Of a stretch of DNA of 64,000 nt, positions 17,302 through 26,104 are shown one piece after another. The position numbers and the translations under genes are program-made. This DNA is from Devosia rhizoryzae (GTDB lineage Bacteria > Pseudomonadota > Alphaproteobacteria > Rhizobiales > Devosiaceae): NCBI RefSeq assembly GCF_016698665.1, contig NZ_CP068046.1, positions 1,674,001 to 1,738,000 of the forward strand. Reading direction: 5' to 3'. A model generated the notes under the pieces. The model was given only the letters and a program-made list of their open reading frames with translations, searched no databases and had not been told where the DNA came from. The number at the start of each line of letters is the position of its first letter. The first letter of the stretch is position 1.

Positions 17302-18570
17302 TTAGCTGATCTTGCGCATCACCAGGGTGGCGTTGGTGCCGCCAAAGCCGAAGCTGTTGTTGAGCGCGACGTTGATCTCTTTTTTCTTGGCCACATGCGG
17401 CACAAGATCGATCTCGGTTTCGACGGACGGGTTGTCGAGGTTGAGCGTCGGTGGCGCAACGCCATCGCGCATGGCCAGAAGGCAGAAGATCGATTCGACC
17501 GAACCGGCAGCACCCAGAAGGTGGCCGATCGCGGACTTGGTCGAGCTCATGGTTGCCTTGGGTGCAGCATCGCCAAGGAGGCGGGTCACTGCGCCAAGTT
17601 CGATCTCGTCGCCAAGCGGCGTCGAAGTGCCGTGTGCGTTGATGTAGTCGATCTCGGCGGCCGGAATGCCGGCGCGCTTAAGCGCGGCTTCCATCGCACG
17701 GAAACCGCCATTGCCGTCGGGTGCCGGAGCGGTGATGTGGTAGGCATCGCCCGAGAGGCCATAGCCGATGATCTCGCCATAGATCTTGGCGCCACGCGCC
17801 TTGGCGCGCTCGTAGTCTTCGAGCACGACAATGCCGGCGCCCTCGCCCATGACGAAACCATCGCGGTCCTTGTCATAGGGGCGGGAAGCAGCGGTCGGAT
17901 TGTCGTTGAAGCCGGTCGACATGGCGCGGGCGGCAGAAAAGCCGGCCAGCGACAGGCGATTGACGCAGCTCTCGGTACCGCCGGCAACCATCACGTCGGC
18001 ATCGCCCAAGGCGATTAGACGCGCGGCATCGCCAATGGCGTGCGCGCCGGTCGAACAGGCGGTGACAACGGAGTGGTTCGGACCCTTGAGCCCGAAGCGG
18101 ATCGAGACCTGGCCGGAGGCCAGGTTGATCAGGCGGCCCGGAATAAAGAACGGGCTGATGCGGCGCGGACCCTTCTCGTGAAGGGTGATCGACGCGTCAT
18201 AGATGCCGCCGATGCCGCCAATGCCCGAGCCGATCAGAACGCCGGTGCGCTCCTGCTCTTCGGGGGTCTTGGGCTCGACGCCGGCATCCTGAATGGCCTG
18301 GGTCGCTGCTGCCATGGCATAGACGATGAAATCGTCGACCTTGCGCTGCTCCTTGACCTCCATCCACTCGTCGGGGTTGTACTTGCCATCGGCATAGTCC
18401 CCGAGCGGAATGCGGTGGGCGATCTGGCAGGCAATGTCGTCGACTTGGAAGTCGTCGATACGCTTGGCGCCACTCTTTCCGGCAAGGATGTTGGCCCAGG
18501 TGGGCTCAACACCGCAACCAAGAGGCGTGACAAGCCCCAGACCGGTTACAACGACTCGACGCAATTCCAT
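17302..18570 (-). CDS. fabF: 3-oxoacyl-[acyl-carrier-protein] synthase II
   Basis: FabF condenses malonyl-ACP with acyl-ACP in the elongation steps of fatty acid synthesis. The 422-residue protein has the Cys-His-His triad: Cys172 in TACSTGAHA, His in NAHGTSTPLGD (about 312) and His in KSAIGHLLGAAG (about 349). The closing NNSFGFGGTNATL is also diagnostic. It lies 22 bp behind acpP on the same strand and ends at a strong terminator, so acpP-fabF form one transcript. Confidence 0.98.
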   Translation of the reverse strand: MELRRVVVTGLGLVTPLGCGVEPTWANILAGKSGAKRIDDFQVDDIACQIAHRIPLGDYADGKYNPDEWMEVKEQRKVDDFIVYAMAAATQAIQDAGVEPKTPEEQERTGVLIGSGIGGIGGIYDASITLHEKGPRRISPFFIPGRLINLASGQVSIRFGLKGPNHSVVTACSTGAHAIGDAARLIALGDADVMVAGGTESCVNRLSLAGFSAARAMSTGFNDNPTAASRPYDKDRDGFVMGEGAGIVVLEDYERAKARGAKIYGEIIGYGLSGDAYHITAPAPDGNGGFRAMEAALKRAGIPAAEIDYINAHGTSTPLGDEIELGAVTRLLGDAAPKATMSSTKSAIGHLLGAAGSVESIFCLLAMRDGVAPPTLNLDNPSVETEIDLVPHVAKKKEINVALNNSFGFGGTNATLVMRKIS

Positions 18571-18592
18571 GGTCAGCGGCCCAGCTCCAAAA

Positions 18593-18829
18593 TCAGCTGG
18601 TTGCCTTGGTCAGGAAGGAGACCGCATCGCCGAAGGTCTGGATGGACTCGGCAGCGTCGTCCGGGATTTCGACCGAGAATTCTTCCTCGAAAGCCATCAC
18701 CAGTTCGACCTGATCGAGCGAATCGGCACCCAGATCGTCGATGAAGCTGGCCTTTTCGGTGACCTTCTCGGCATCCACATTGAGGTGTTCCACAACGATC
18801 TTGCGGACCCGATCAGCGACATCGCTCAT
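18593..18829 (-). CDS. acpP: Acyl carrier protein
   Basis: A 78-residue acidic protein that carries growing acyl chains on a phosphopantetheine arm. The attachment site is Ser37 in [12 protein letters not shown]. Length and four-helix pattern are normal. It is followed closely by fabF and preceded by a 210-bp gap to fabG that contains a terminator-like hairpin near fabG, so a separate promoter is expected in 18830-19000. Confidence 0.98.
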   Translation of the reverse strand: MSDVADRVRKIVVEHLNVDAEKVTEKASFIDDLGADSLDQVELVMAFEEEFSVEIPDDAAESIQTFGDAVSFLTKATS

Positions 18830-19003
18830 GTTTGACTTCCCTTTTTAGAAATCGAGGTTTCGTTTCGCTTCTTATTGGCGCGACGCCAATTCATCAAGCG
18901 CAGTTTGGCTTTCCGAACCAATCTATGCGGCCTATTTTGCGCCCGCAAGCAGTCCGGGAGGGGTAAACGCGGCGCGGCGTAACATGTTTCATGGGTCGAG
19001 ACC

Positions 19004-19029
19004 AGCCGCGCAAAAGGGTTTGCGCGGCT
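19004..19029 (-). terminator. Hairpin downstream of fabG
   Basis: AGCCGCGCAAA and TTTGCGCGGCT form an 11-bp stem around a 4-base loop (19004-19014 and 19019-19029), about 10 bases past the fabG stop. On the minus strand it lacks a long U-run, so it is a weaker terminator or an mRNA 3'-end stabiliser. Confidence 0.6.
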
Positions 19030-19039
19030 TTCACCCAGA

Positions 19040-19777
19040 TCAGATCATCGCCATGCCGCCGTTGACGTTAAGAGTGTGGCCCGTGATGTAGGCCGCCGCG
19101 TCGCTGGCGAGGAAAACGGTGCAGGCAGCGATTTCCTGCGCCGTGCCGAGGCGGTTCATCGGCACGGTGCCCAGAATCGCTTCGCGCTGCTTGTCGTTGA
19201 GCTCGTCGGTCATTGCCGAGGCGATGAAGCCGGGCGCGATGGAGTTCACCGTGATGTTGCGCGAGGCCACCTCATGGGCCAGCGCCTTGTTCATGCCGAT
19301 AAGCCCGGCCTTGGAGGCGGCATAGTTCCCCTGCCCCGGATTGCCGGTGACGCCGACCACCGAGGAAATACCGATAATACGGCCCCAGCGCTGCTTCATC
19401 ATGCCGCGAAGGCAGGCGCGGTTGAGGTGGAAGGCTGCAGTCAGGTTAACGGCTATAACGTCATCCCACTCCTCATCCTTCATGCGCATGAAGAGATTGT
19501 CGCGCGTCATGCCGGCATTGTTGACCAGGATATCGAGCCCGCCCATGGCCTGTTCGGCGGCCGGCACGAGCTTATCGACCTCGTCGAGCTTGGAGAGGTT
19601 TGCCGGCAGGATCGGGCAGTCTTTCCCGATCTCCTTGGCCGTATCTTCCAGCGCGCCGACGCGCGTGCCTGAAAGCGCCACCGTCGCTCCGGCAGATGCC
19701 AGGGCCTTGGCGATCTCGCGGCCGATACCGCCGCTGGCGCCGGTGACGAGAGCGCGTTTACCTGTCAGATCAAACAT
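19040..19777 (-). CDS. fabG: 3-oxoacyl-[acyl-carrier-protein] reductase
   Basis: FabG is the NADPH-dependent short-chain dehydrogenase that reduces beta-ketoacyl-ACP. It has 245 residues with the cofactor loop TGASGGIG (12-19), NNAGMTRDNLFMRM (about 86-99), catalytic Ser139, and YxxxK at Tyr152/Lys156 (NYAASKAG). The ending GHTLNVNGGMAMI is a typical FabG C-terminus. It follows fabD by 34 bp on the same strand. Confidence 0.98.
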   Translation of the reverse strand: MFDLTGKRALVTGASGGIGREIAKALASAGATVALSGTRVGALEDTAKEIGKDCPILPANLSKLDEVDKLVPAAEQAMGGLDILVNNAGMTRDNLFMRMKDEEWDDVIAVNLTAAFHLNRACLRGMMKQRWGRIIGISSVVGVTGNPGQGNYAASKAGLIGMNKALAHEVASRNITVNSIAPGFIASAMTDELNDKQREAILGTVPMNRLGTAQEIAACTVFLASDAAAYITGHTLNVNGGMAMI

Positions 19778-19811
19778 TTATGCGGTCCTTTGCAGACACT
19801 GATTCAAGCGC

Positions 19812-20762
19812 TTAGGAATTGATCGAGGCGACGAAAGCGTCGATGTCGGCAGGCGAACCGATGGCCTGTGCGGTGACTTCGGGCGCAATGCGCTTGGCAA
19901 GGCCGGTCAGCACCTTGCCCGTGCCGAGTTCGACAAGCGTGGTGATGCCGCCAGGACCTGCAAGCCAGGTGACGCTTTCGGTCCAGCGCACGACGCCGGT
20001 GACCTGCGCCACGAGGTGGTGGCGAATCTCGGCCGGGTCGGTGATCGGCACGGCCAAAACGTTCGCCACCAGCGGCACCACGGGCGCCTGCATCTCGACT
20101 TCCGCAAGCGCCGCCTGCATGGCGTCGGCGGCCGGTTGCATCAGCGAACAATGGAAGGGCGCGCTCACCGGCAGCAGCAGGGCCCGCTTGGCGCCCTTGG
20201 TCTTGGCGATCTCGACCGCGCGTTCGACAGCGGCGGTGCCGCCCGAGACCACGACCTGGCCTGGCGCATTGTCATTGGCGACGTCGCAAACTTCGCCCTG
20301 AGCGGCTTCGGCTGCAACGGCCTGAGCCGTCTGCAGATCAAGCCCCAGCAGCGCCGCCATGGCGCCATGACCCACGGGCACGGCCTTCTGCATGGCCTGT
20401 CCGCGGGTGCGCAGCAAGCGCGCTGCGTCGGTCAGCGTGAAGGTGCCGGCAGCGCAGAGTGCGGAATATTCACCCAAGGAATGACCGGCAACGAACTGCG
20501 CATGGTCATTGAGCGTCACGCCCTTGGCTTCGAGCACCCGGATCACGGCCATGCTCACCGCCATCAGGGCCGGCTGGGCATTTTCGGTCAGGCGCAGGAT
20601 GTCCTCGGGGCCTTCGAACATGGTGGCCGAAAGGCGCTGGCCCAGGGCTTCGTCGACCTCCTGGAAAACGGCGCGCGCTTCGGGATAGGCCGCGGCCAGA
20701 TCCTTGCCCATGCCAACGGCCTGGCTGCCTTGGCCCGGAAATGTGAAAGCCATGCTGGCCAT
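19812..20762 (-). CDS. fabD: Malonyl-CoA:ACP transacylase
   Basis: FabD loads malonyl groups onto ACP. The protein is 316 residues from ATG 20762 (MASMAFTFPGQGSQAVGMG); an in-frame extension of 38 codons lacks family similarity. The active serine is Ser95 in GHSLGE, and the His partner lies in the SAPFHCSLM segment. The C-terminal VELGTGKVLTGLAKRI is standard. It heads the fabD-fabG pair. Confidence 0.98.
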   Translation of the reverse strand: MASMAFTFPGQGSQAVGMGKDLAAAYPEARAVFQEVDEALGQRLSATMFEGPEDILRLTENAQPALMAVSMAVIRVLEAKGVTLNDHAQFVAGHSLGEYSALCAAGTFTLTDAARLLRTRGQAMQKAVPVGHGAMAALLGLDLQTAQAVAAEAAQGEVCDVANDNAPGQVVVSGGTAAVERAVEIAKTKGAKRALLLPVSAPFHCSLMQPAADAMQAALAEVEMQAPVVPLVANVLAVPITDPAEIRHHLVAQVTGVVRWTESVTWLAGPGGITTLVELGTGKVLTGLAKRIAPEVTAQAIGSPADIDAFVASINS

Positions 20763-20882
20763 GACGCGTCTCCCTTCTAGATCAATCTGACAAGCCGATG
20801 CCGGCCTGTCCAGTTGCGGCGCGTTTGAACGGGACTGTGTGGCGGTGTCAAGGCGGGTCGCCTCGCGCCGCCACACTGGATG

Positions 20883-21215
20883 CTATTGAAGGCCGAGCGC
20901 TTCGCGCGTGGTGCGTTCGGCGTCATCGCCCGCCGCCTTGATCTCGGCCTCGCTCTGCCCAATCAAGCGCGCCGCATTTTCGGCCGTTGCCCGTGCCGCC
21001 GCCACCGCCTGCACCTTTGCCTCTGCCGTCATGTCAGCCGCGCCATTGCGCAGATCGTCGATCGCCTGCTGCCCGTTCGGCACCTGGATCTGCACCGTCG
21101 ACGAACCATCCGGCTGGCGCTGCACGGAAACGGCGTCGTCGGGATCGTCGCCACAGGCGGCAAGGGCGAGTGCGGGGAGAACTGCGAGGGGATAGAGCCA
21201 GGCTTTCAAGTTCAT
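20883..21215 (-). CDS. Small lipoprotein of unknown function
   Basis: I do not recognise this 110-residue protein beyond its export signal. The N-terminus MNLKAWLYPLAVLPALALAACG has a lipobox (LAAC), so it should be acylated at Cys21 and anchored to a membrane facing the periplasm. The mature part is Ala-, Asp- and Gln-rich; residues about 55-105 (DDLRNGAADMTAEAKVQAV onwards) look like a long amphipathic helix. It is on the same strand as fabD, about 120 bp upstream of it, and divergent from rpsF. Confidence 0.75.
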   Translation of the reverse strand: MNLKAWLYPLAVLPALALAACGDDPDDAVSVQRQPDGSSTVQIQVPNGQQAIDDLRNGAADMTAEAKVQAVAAARATAENAARLIGQSEAEIKAAGDDAERTTREALGLQ

Positions 21216-21455
21216 GGTCAGACCTTTATGAGTGTCGGTGATCGTCTGAACGCGCCATGAGGCGAAGTCGTGACCGGGTCAGGATGTCGCGCATTCGCGT
21301 GATCTGCTGGCTTTATGCTTGATTGCCACCGGTTTTGCGCTTATTGCACCGCCAGCAATTCGTTTGGCCGGGGGCTGAACGGAGGGTTTGGCTTTTGCCG
21401 AATAGGGTTTTGACCCGGCCTCCCGTGTTCCCGCTCTTTGCAAGACTGCTTTGAC

Positions 21456-21495
21456 GCCTTTCCGGCTTCAGAGGGGCTCCGCGCCGACGAAAGGC
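21456..21495 (+). promoter_or_regulatory. Candidate rpsF leader hairpin (S6:S18 autoregulation)
   Basis: In the 309-bp gap upstream of rpsF, GCCTTTC plus CGGC (21456-21466) pairs with GCCG, AC, GAAAGGC (21483-21495). This gives 7 + 4 bp interrupted by a two-base bulge, 29 bases before the rpsF ATG. Many bacteria carry an S6:S18-binding leader before rpsF; position and a CCG at the junction are suggestive, but match to that motif is unproven. The rest of the gap shows nothing clear. Confidence 0.45.
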
Positions 21496-21524
21496 TGAGT
21501 GCAACTCGAAAGGAAGGCGCATCA

Positions 21525-21926
21525 ATGGCCCTCTACGAACACATCTATCTGGCTCGCCAGGACGTTTCCCAGCAGCAGGTCGAAGAACTGACTACGCAGC
21601 TGAGCGAAGTTCTCGGCCAGGGCGGCGGCAAGGTCACCAAGAACGAATATTGGGGCCTCAAGGGTCTCTCCTACCGCATCCGCAAGAACCGCAAGGCTCA
21701 CTATACCCTGCTCAACATCGAAGCGTCCCCGGCAGCCGTTGCCGAAATGGAACGCCAGATGCGCATCAATGAAGACATCCTGCGCTTCATGACCGTGCGC
21801 GTGGACGAGCTGGAAGAAGGCCCGTCGGCAATGATGCAGAAGCGCGATCGCGATGACCGTGATGGCGGCCGCCCCGGTGGCGACCGTGGCGGTTTCTCCG
21901 GCGAACGCCGTCCGCGCCGCTTCTAA
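21525..21926 (+). CDS. rpsF: 30S ribosomal protein S6
   Basis: S6 binds the 30S platform as a dimer with S18. The 133-residue protein starts at ATG 21525 ([19 protein letters not shown]) behind AAAGGAAGG. The conserved [25 protein letters not shown] and [10 protein letters not shown] segments are present. Residues about 110-133 form an Arg/Gly/Asp-rich disordered tail ([16 protein letters not shown]). It heads the rpsF-rpsR-rplI operon, with short spacers. Confidence 0.98.
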   Translation: MALYEHIYLARQDVSQQQVEELTTQLSEVLGQGGGKVTKNEYWGLKGLSYRIRKNRKAHYTLLNIEASPAAVAEMERQMRINEDILRFMTVRVDELEEGPSAMMQKRDRDDRDGGRPGGDRGGFSGERRPRRF

Positions 21927-21945
21927 GAACAAGGAACGTTAGCAA

Positions 21946-22200
21946 ATGGCAATCAAAGACCTCACCACTTCCCAGGCTCGCCGCCCGTTCCAGCGCCGTC
22001 GCAAGACCTGCCCGTTCTCGGGCGAAGGCGCGCCAAAGATCGACTACAAGGACGTGCGCCTGCTTTCGCGCTACGTTTCCGAGCGCGGCAAGATCGTGCC
22101 GAGCCGCATCACCGCCGTTTCTGCCAAGAAGCAGCGTGAACTGGCCCGTGCCATCAAGCGTGCCCGTTTCATCGGCCTGATGCCCTACGCCGTCCAGTAA
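21946..22200 (+). CDS. rpsR: 30S ribosomal protein S18
   Basis: S18 is an 84-residue basic protein of the 30S platform. It shows the family core [35 protein letters not shown] and the C-terminal ALARAI-like [18 protein letters not shown]. It lies 19 bp after rpsF and 89 bp before rplI on the same strand. Confidence 0.98.
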   Translation: MAIKDLTTSQARRPFQRRRKTCPFSGEGAPKIDYKDVRLLSRYVSERGKIVPSRITAVSAKKQRELARAIKRARFIGLMPYAVQ

Positions 22201-22289
22201 GGCCTCGCCTTTCTGAGACTTGTTGGGGTCGCGAATGGTTCGCGGCTCCTAACCGCCGATCCGGCGGGACAGCCACAAGGAATACCCAA

Positions 22290-22856
22290 ATGAAAGTCAT
22301 TCTGCTCGAGCGCGTTGGCCGCAGCGGCACCATCGGCGACGAAATCAACGTCAAGGACGGTTTTGCCCGTAACTTCCTCCTGCCCCAGGGCAAGGCCCTG
22401 CGCGCCACGGAAGCCAACCGCAAGCGCTTCGAAAACGAACGCGCCCATATCGAACAGCGCAACGAAGAGCGCCGCAACGCTGCCGCCGGCATCGCGGAAG
22501 GCCTCAACGGCCATGCCGTGGTGATGATCCGCCAGGCTGGCGAAACCGGCCAGCTCTACGGTTCGGTCGCCGCTCGTGACATCGTCGAGGCTCTGGCCGC
22601 CGATGGCTTCACCGTGCAGCGCAACCAGGTCGACCTTGCCGACGCGATCAAGTCGGTCGGCGTGCACACCGTGCCGCTGAACCTGCATGCGGAAGTTTCG
22701 GTCTCGATCACCGTCAACGTCGCCCGTTCGCCCGATGAAGCAGCCCGTCAGGCCGAAGGCGAGGACGTTACCGTCCACACGTTTGAAGCCGACGAAGGTG
22801 GCGATTTCGCCGCCGGCCAGGCCGACGCGGCTGCCGACGACCGCTTCGAAGACTGA
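22290..22856 (+). CDS. rplI: 50S ribosomal protein L9
   Basis: L9 binds 23S rRNA near the L1 stalk and affects frame maintenance. The protein is 188 residues, longer than the common 150 because of an acidic C-terminal tail ([24 protein letters not shown]), as seen in related alphaproteobacteria. The N-terminal domain [37 protein letters not shown] is typical. It is followed by a hairpin terminator shared with the converging phospholipase D gene. Confidence 0.98.
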   Translation: MKVILLERVGRSGTIGDEINVKDGFARNFLLPQGKALRATEANRKRFENERAHIEQRNEERRNAAAGIAEGLNGHAVVMIRQAGETGQLYGSVAARDIVEALAADGFTVQRNQVDLADAIKSVGVHTVPLNLHAEVSVSITVNVARSPDEAARQAEGEDVTVHTFEADEGGDFAAGQADAAADDRFED

Positions 22857-22882
22857 TCTCTTCGAGCTGTGCCGATCATGCG

Positions 22883-22908
22883 AAGGCCGGGTTTACGCCC
22901 GGCCTTTT
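22883..22908. terminator. Bidirectional terminator between rplI and the phospholipase D gene
   Basis: AAGGCCGGG and CCCGGCCTT form a 9-bp stem around a short loop, followed by TTTTGCTTT on the plus strand. The TAA of the minus-strand phospholipase gene falls inside the hairpin, in the loop region. It lies about 27 bases past the rplI stop. Confidence 0.88.
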
Positions 22909-24335
22909 GCTTTGGGCTTTCTCGCAAAGCGCTTGAGGAAGCCGCGCATCAGTCCGCGCTGCGATAGCGGCTCGAACATTTCCTCGGGTCCTTCAGGATC
23001 GAGCACTTCGTTGTCGGCAAGCCACTTTTCGATGTCGTTGAGCTCGGGCACTTGGTAGTCGCGCAGCGTCCGGCCCGTCCCCCGCAATGTTTCAATCGTC
23101 TTGATCAGCGATCCCGTCTCGGCAAGCCGCGCTGCTACCGCTTCGGCGGTGACGCCCAGATGCTCGCCCAACAGGTCGTTGCGGGTCCAGGCGATCTCGC
23201 GCCGGACGGCCTCATCATCGGCGTCGGCGACAATGGTGATGTCGCATTCGGTATCGAGCCGCAGCGAGCGGTTGTTGATGTTGGAGGATCCGACCTTAAG
23301 CACGGTGTCGTCCGCCACCAGGGCCTTGGCATGCACATAGATCGCCTCACCGCCCAAGCCGACCGGATGGTAAAGCCGCAGCCGGTCGAACTTGTCGGCG
23401 CGCTTTATCCAGGTGAAGAGCCTTGCCCGCGCCGTGTCCATCGCCAATGGCTGCAGCCAGCCATCGGCGGTATCGGGGTTGATGACCACGATTTCGGGCC
23501 CATCCTGCTCCTGCAGCCGCTTGGCCATGGCCGAGACGATGGCGCGCGACGCAAAATACTGGCTCTCGATATAGATGAGGTTTTTGGCCGTCGCGATCTG
23601 GTCGAGCCAGAGCTTTTCCACCTCAAGGATCGGCTGGTAGTCCTCGATCTTCGGCGCCGTCCGGGAAATGGCGATGTCGACATCGGCGAAGTCGATCTCC
23701 AGTCCTTCCGGCCACAGCGCCACGCCATCGCTGATCGGCTGAAACGCTGCTACCCCTGCCCGCCCCCAGCGATCTTGCACCAGATCGACAACGGCGCTGA
23801 CGATGGGTCCGGTTACCGCGGTGGTGACATCGTGCCATGGCTTATAGGGCCGGCGCGTCGTCGGACGGCGGCGGCGCGGATCTTCGTGCCGGTGCTCGCG
23901 GGTGTCCCAGCGGGCGCCGGTCATGTCGATGCCGCCGACAAAAGCCATGGCGTCGTCGATCAGGATGATCTTCTGGTGGTGCGATGCGCCGGTGGGGTGG
24001 GCACTATCGAATTTCACATGAATGCGCTTATGGCGCAGCCATTGCCAGAGCTTGATCAGTGTCGTGCCGCGCTTGGCCGTGGTGATGATGCCGAAATCCC
24101 ATTGCAGCAGGAAGATTTCGAGTTCGGGATTGCGCTTCACCAGCCAGAGGATGAAGTTGCCGAGATCGGCCGGACCGCCATCCGCCGCATTGTTGCCCAG
24201 CGTTATTCGGGCATCGAAGTCCCAGCCGACCAGAGTGATGCGACGCTGCGCGCGCACCATGACATCGCGTGCGTGGCGGAAATAATCTTCAGCATCGACA
24301 ATAACGGAGAAGCGGTCCGCAGTGGTAGCGGCCAT
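22893..24335 (-). CDS. Phospholipase D family protein
   Basis: This protein of about 480 residues has two HxKxxxxD motifs: His120-Lys122-Asp127 in SHHQKIILIDDAMAFVGG, and a second near residue 345 (VHAKALVADDTVLKVGSSNINNRS). These define phosphodiesterases of the PLD superfamily, which include true phospholipases and cardiolipin synthases. There are no clear membrane helices, and an Arg-rich insert (DPRRRRPTTRRPYKPWHD) follows motif 1, which fits a PLD-type lipase better than a cardiolipin synthase. I start it at ATG 24335; an upstream TTG at 24371 is possible. Its stop lies within the rplI terminator. Confidence 0.92.
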   Translation of the reverse strand: MAATTADRFSVIVDAEDYFRHARDVMVRAQRRITLVGWDFDARITLGNNAADGGPADLGNFILWLVKRNPELEIFLLQWDFGIITTAKRGTTLIKLWQWLRHKRIHVKFDSAHPTGASHHQKIILIDDAMAFVGGIDMTGARWDTREHRHEDPRRRRPTTRRPYKPWHDVTTAVTGPIVSAVVDLVQDRWGRAGVAAFQPISDGVALWPEGLEIDFADVDIAISRTAPKIEDYQPILEVEKLWLDQIATAKNLIYIESQYFASRAIVSAMAKRLQEQDGPEIVVINPDTADGWLQPLAMDTARARLFTWIKRADKFDRLRLYHPVGLGGEAIYVHAKALVADDTVLKVGSSNINNRSLRLDTECDITIVADADDEAVRREIAWTRNDLLGEHLGVTAEAVAARLAETGSLIKTIETLRGTGRTLRDYQVPELNDIEKWLADNEVLDPEGPEEMFEPLSQRGLMRGFLKRFARKPKAKGRA

Positions 24336-24614
24336 GCAGTTTTGGCCCGGCGTGAAACGTAGGTCGGCCAATTCGGCTCCGGAGATGGGGTTGACGCTTG
24401 GGCACAGAAACCTGCGACGGGCATGCGCGGTTCCAAGCAGGCCGCGGGAGCCTTTCGTTCACGGCTTGTTCTTGTTTCTTCTGTCTGCTAGAAATCCCCA
24501 TTGTCCCCGCTGTCCACAGGCGGCCAAAGATGGTGTTAACCCTTGGCCCGCTATGCCGAGACTCATGCCACGCTTGCGTGGTTAAGAAAGGTTAACAGCC
24601 TCCCGAGGAATCCG

Positions 24615-26102
24615 ATGGCAGAGATCGCGCGCCTTCATCCGGCCGAAGAAAAGTCGTTCCGCATCGCGCCCCACAACGTGGATGTGGAGCAGGCGCTGCT
24701 GGGCGCGATCCTGATCAACAACGACGCCTTCTACCGCGTAGCCGATTTCCTGATGCCGGAGCATTTCTACGAGCCGATCCATCGCGAGATCTTCGAGCTT
24801 GCCGGCAAGATCATTCGCGCTGGCAAGGCAGCGGAACCGGCAACGCTCAAGACCCACCTGCCTGACCAGCTGCTGCCCGACGTCACCATGATGCAGTACC
24901 TGTCGCGTCTGGCGGCAGAAGCGACGACTGTCATCAACGCTGCCGACTACGGTCAGGCAATCTACGATCTCGCCATCCGCCGCAACCTGATCCAGGTGGG
25001 CGAGGAAATGGTCAGCGTCGCCTATGACAGCAGCGACGTCGACATGACCCCGGTCAAGCAGATCGAAAAGGTCGAAGGCGAGCTCTTCCAGCTGGCCGAA
25101 AAGGGCCGCTACGACGGTGGCTTCCAGAATTTCGGAGCTGCGCTCAACGCGTCCATCCAGATGGCCGGCGAAGCCTTTCAGCGCGACGGCGGCCTGTCCG
25201 GCGTTGCCACTGATCTGCATGATCTCGACCGGCAGATGGGCGGCCTGCAGCGCTCCGACTTGATCATCCTTGCCGGCCGCCCGGCCATGGGCAAGACCTC
25301 GCTCGTCACCAATATCGCTTTCAACGTCGCCAAGGCCTGGCGCGGCGAGGTGACGCCGGACGGCCACAACAAGACAGTCGATGGTGGCATTGTCGGCTTC
25401 TTCAGCCTCGAAATGAGTTCGGAACAGCTGGCGACGCGTATTCTTGCCGAGCAGGCCGAGATTTCCTCCTCCGACATCCGCCGCGGCCGCATCCACGATT
25501 CGCAGTTTTCCAAGCTTGTCGACGTCTCCAACATGATGAGCCGACTACCGCTCTATATCGACGATACCGGTGGCATTTCCGTCGCCCAGCTTGCCGCCCG
25601 CGCCCGCCGCCTCAAGCGGCAGAAGGGGCTCGACATGCTGGTAATCGACTACCTGCAACTGCTCTCGGGCTCGTCGAAAGCCTCGAGCCAGAACCGCGTG
25701 CAGGAGCTGACCGAGATCACGACGACGCTCAAGGCGCTGGCCAAGGAGCTCGAAATTCCGGTGATCGCCTTGTCCCAGCTATCCCGACAGGTCGAAGCGC
25801 GCGACGACAAGCATCCGCAGCTGGCGGACTTGCGCGAATCCGGTTCTATCGAGCAGGACGCGGACGTGGTGCTTTTCGTTTACCGCGAAGAGTACTATCT
25901 CAAGAACAAGGAACCCAAAGAGGGCACGCCCGAGCACCTCACCTGGCAGGGGGAAATGGAAAAGGTGCATGGCAAGGCGGAAGTGATCATCGCCAAGCAG
26001 CGCCACGGTCCCACCGGCACGGTGCAGCTGAGCTTTGAGGCGCAGTTTACCCGCTTTGGTAACCTTGCTCGGGCAGATTATCTGCCTGAACGCATGGAAT
26101 AG
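24615..26102 (+). CDS. dnaB: Replicative DNA helicase DnaB
   Basis: DnaB is the hexameric helicase that unwinds DNA at the replication fork. The protein is 495 residues from ATG 24615, with GAGGAA upstream; an in-frame extension of 24 codons is rejected. The N-terminal domain begins IAPHNVDVEQALLGAILINN. The RecA-like domain has Walker A GRPAMGKTS (about 221-229), the FFSLEMSSEQLATRIL segment, Walker B MLVIDYLQLL, and SQLSRQVEARDDKHPQLADLRESGSIEQDADVV. The next gene, alr, follows after 2 bp. Confidence 0.98.
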   Translation: MAEIARLHPAEEKSFRIAPHNVDVEQALLGAILINNDAFYRVADFLMPEHFYEPIHREIFELAGKIIRAGKAAEPATLKTHLPDQLLPDVTMMQYLSRLAAEATTVINAADYGQAIYDLAIRRNLIQVGEEMVSVAYDSSDVDMTPVKQIEKVEGELFQLAEKGRYDGGFQNFGAALNASIQMAGEAFQRDGGLSGVATDLHDLDRQMGGLQRSDLIILAGRPAMGKTSLVTNIAFNVAKAWRGEVTPDGHNKTVDGGIVGFFSLEMSSEQLATRILAEQAEISSSDIRRGRIHDSQFSKLVDVSNMMSRLPLYIDDTGGISVAQLAARARRLKRQKGLDMLVIDYLQLLSGSSKASSQNRVQELTEITTTLKALAKELEIPVIALSQLSRQVEARDDKHPQLADLRESGSIEQDADVVLFVYREEYYLKNKEPKEGTPEHLTWQGEMEKVHGKAEVIIAKQRHGPTGTVQLSFEAQFTRFGNLARADYLPERME

Positions 26103-26104
26103 CA

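Noticed and set aside
16618..18018. Plus-strand frame of 466 codons
   Set aside because: It is antisense to mltG and fabF, spans the fabF terminator and has no domain.
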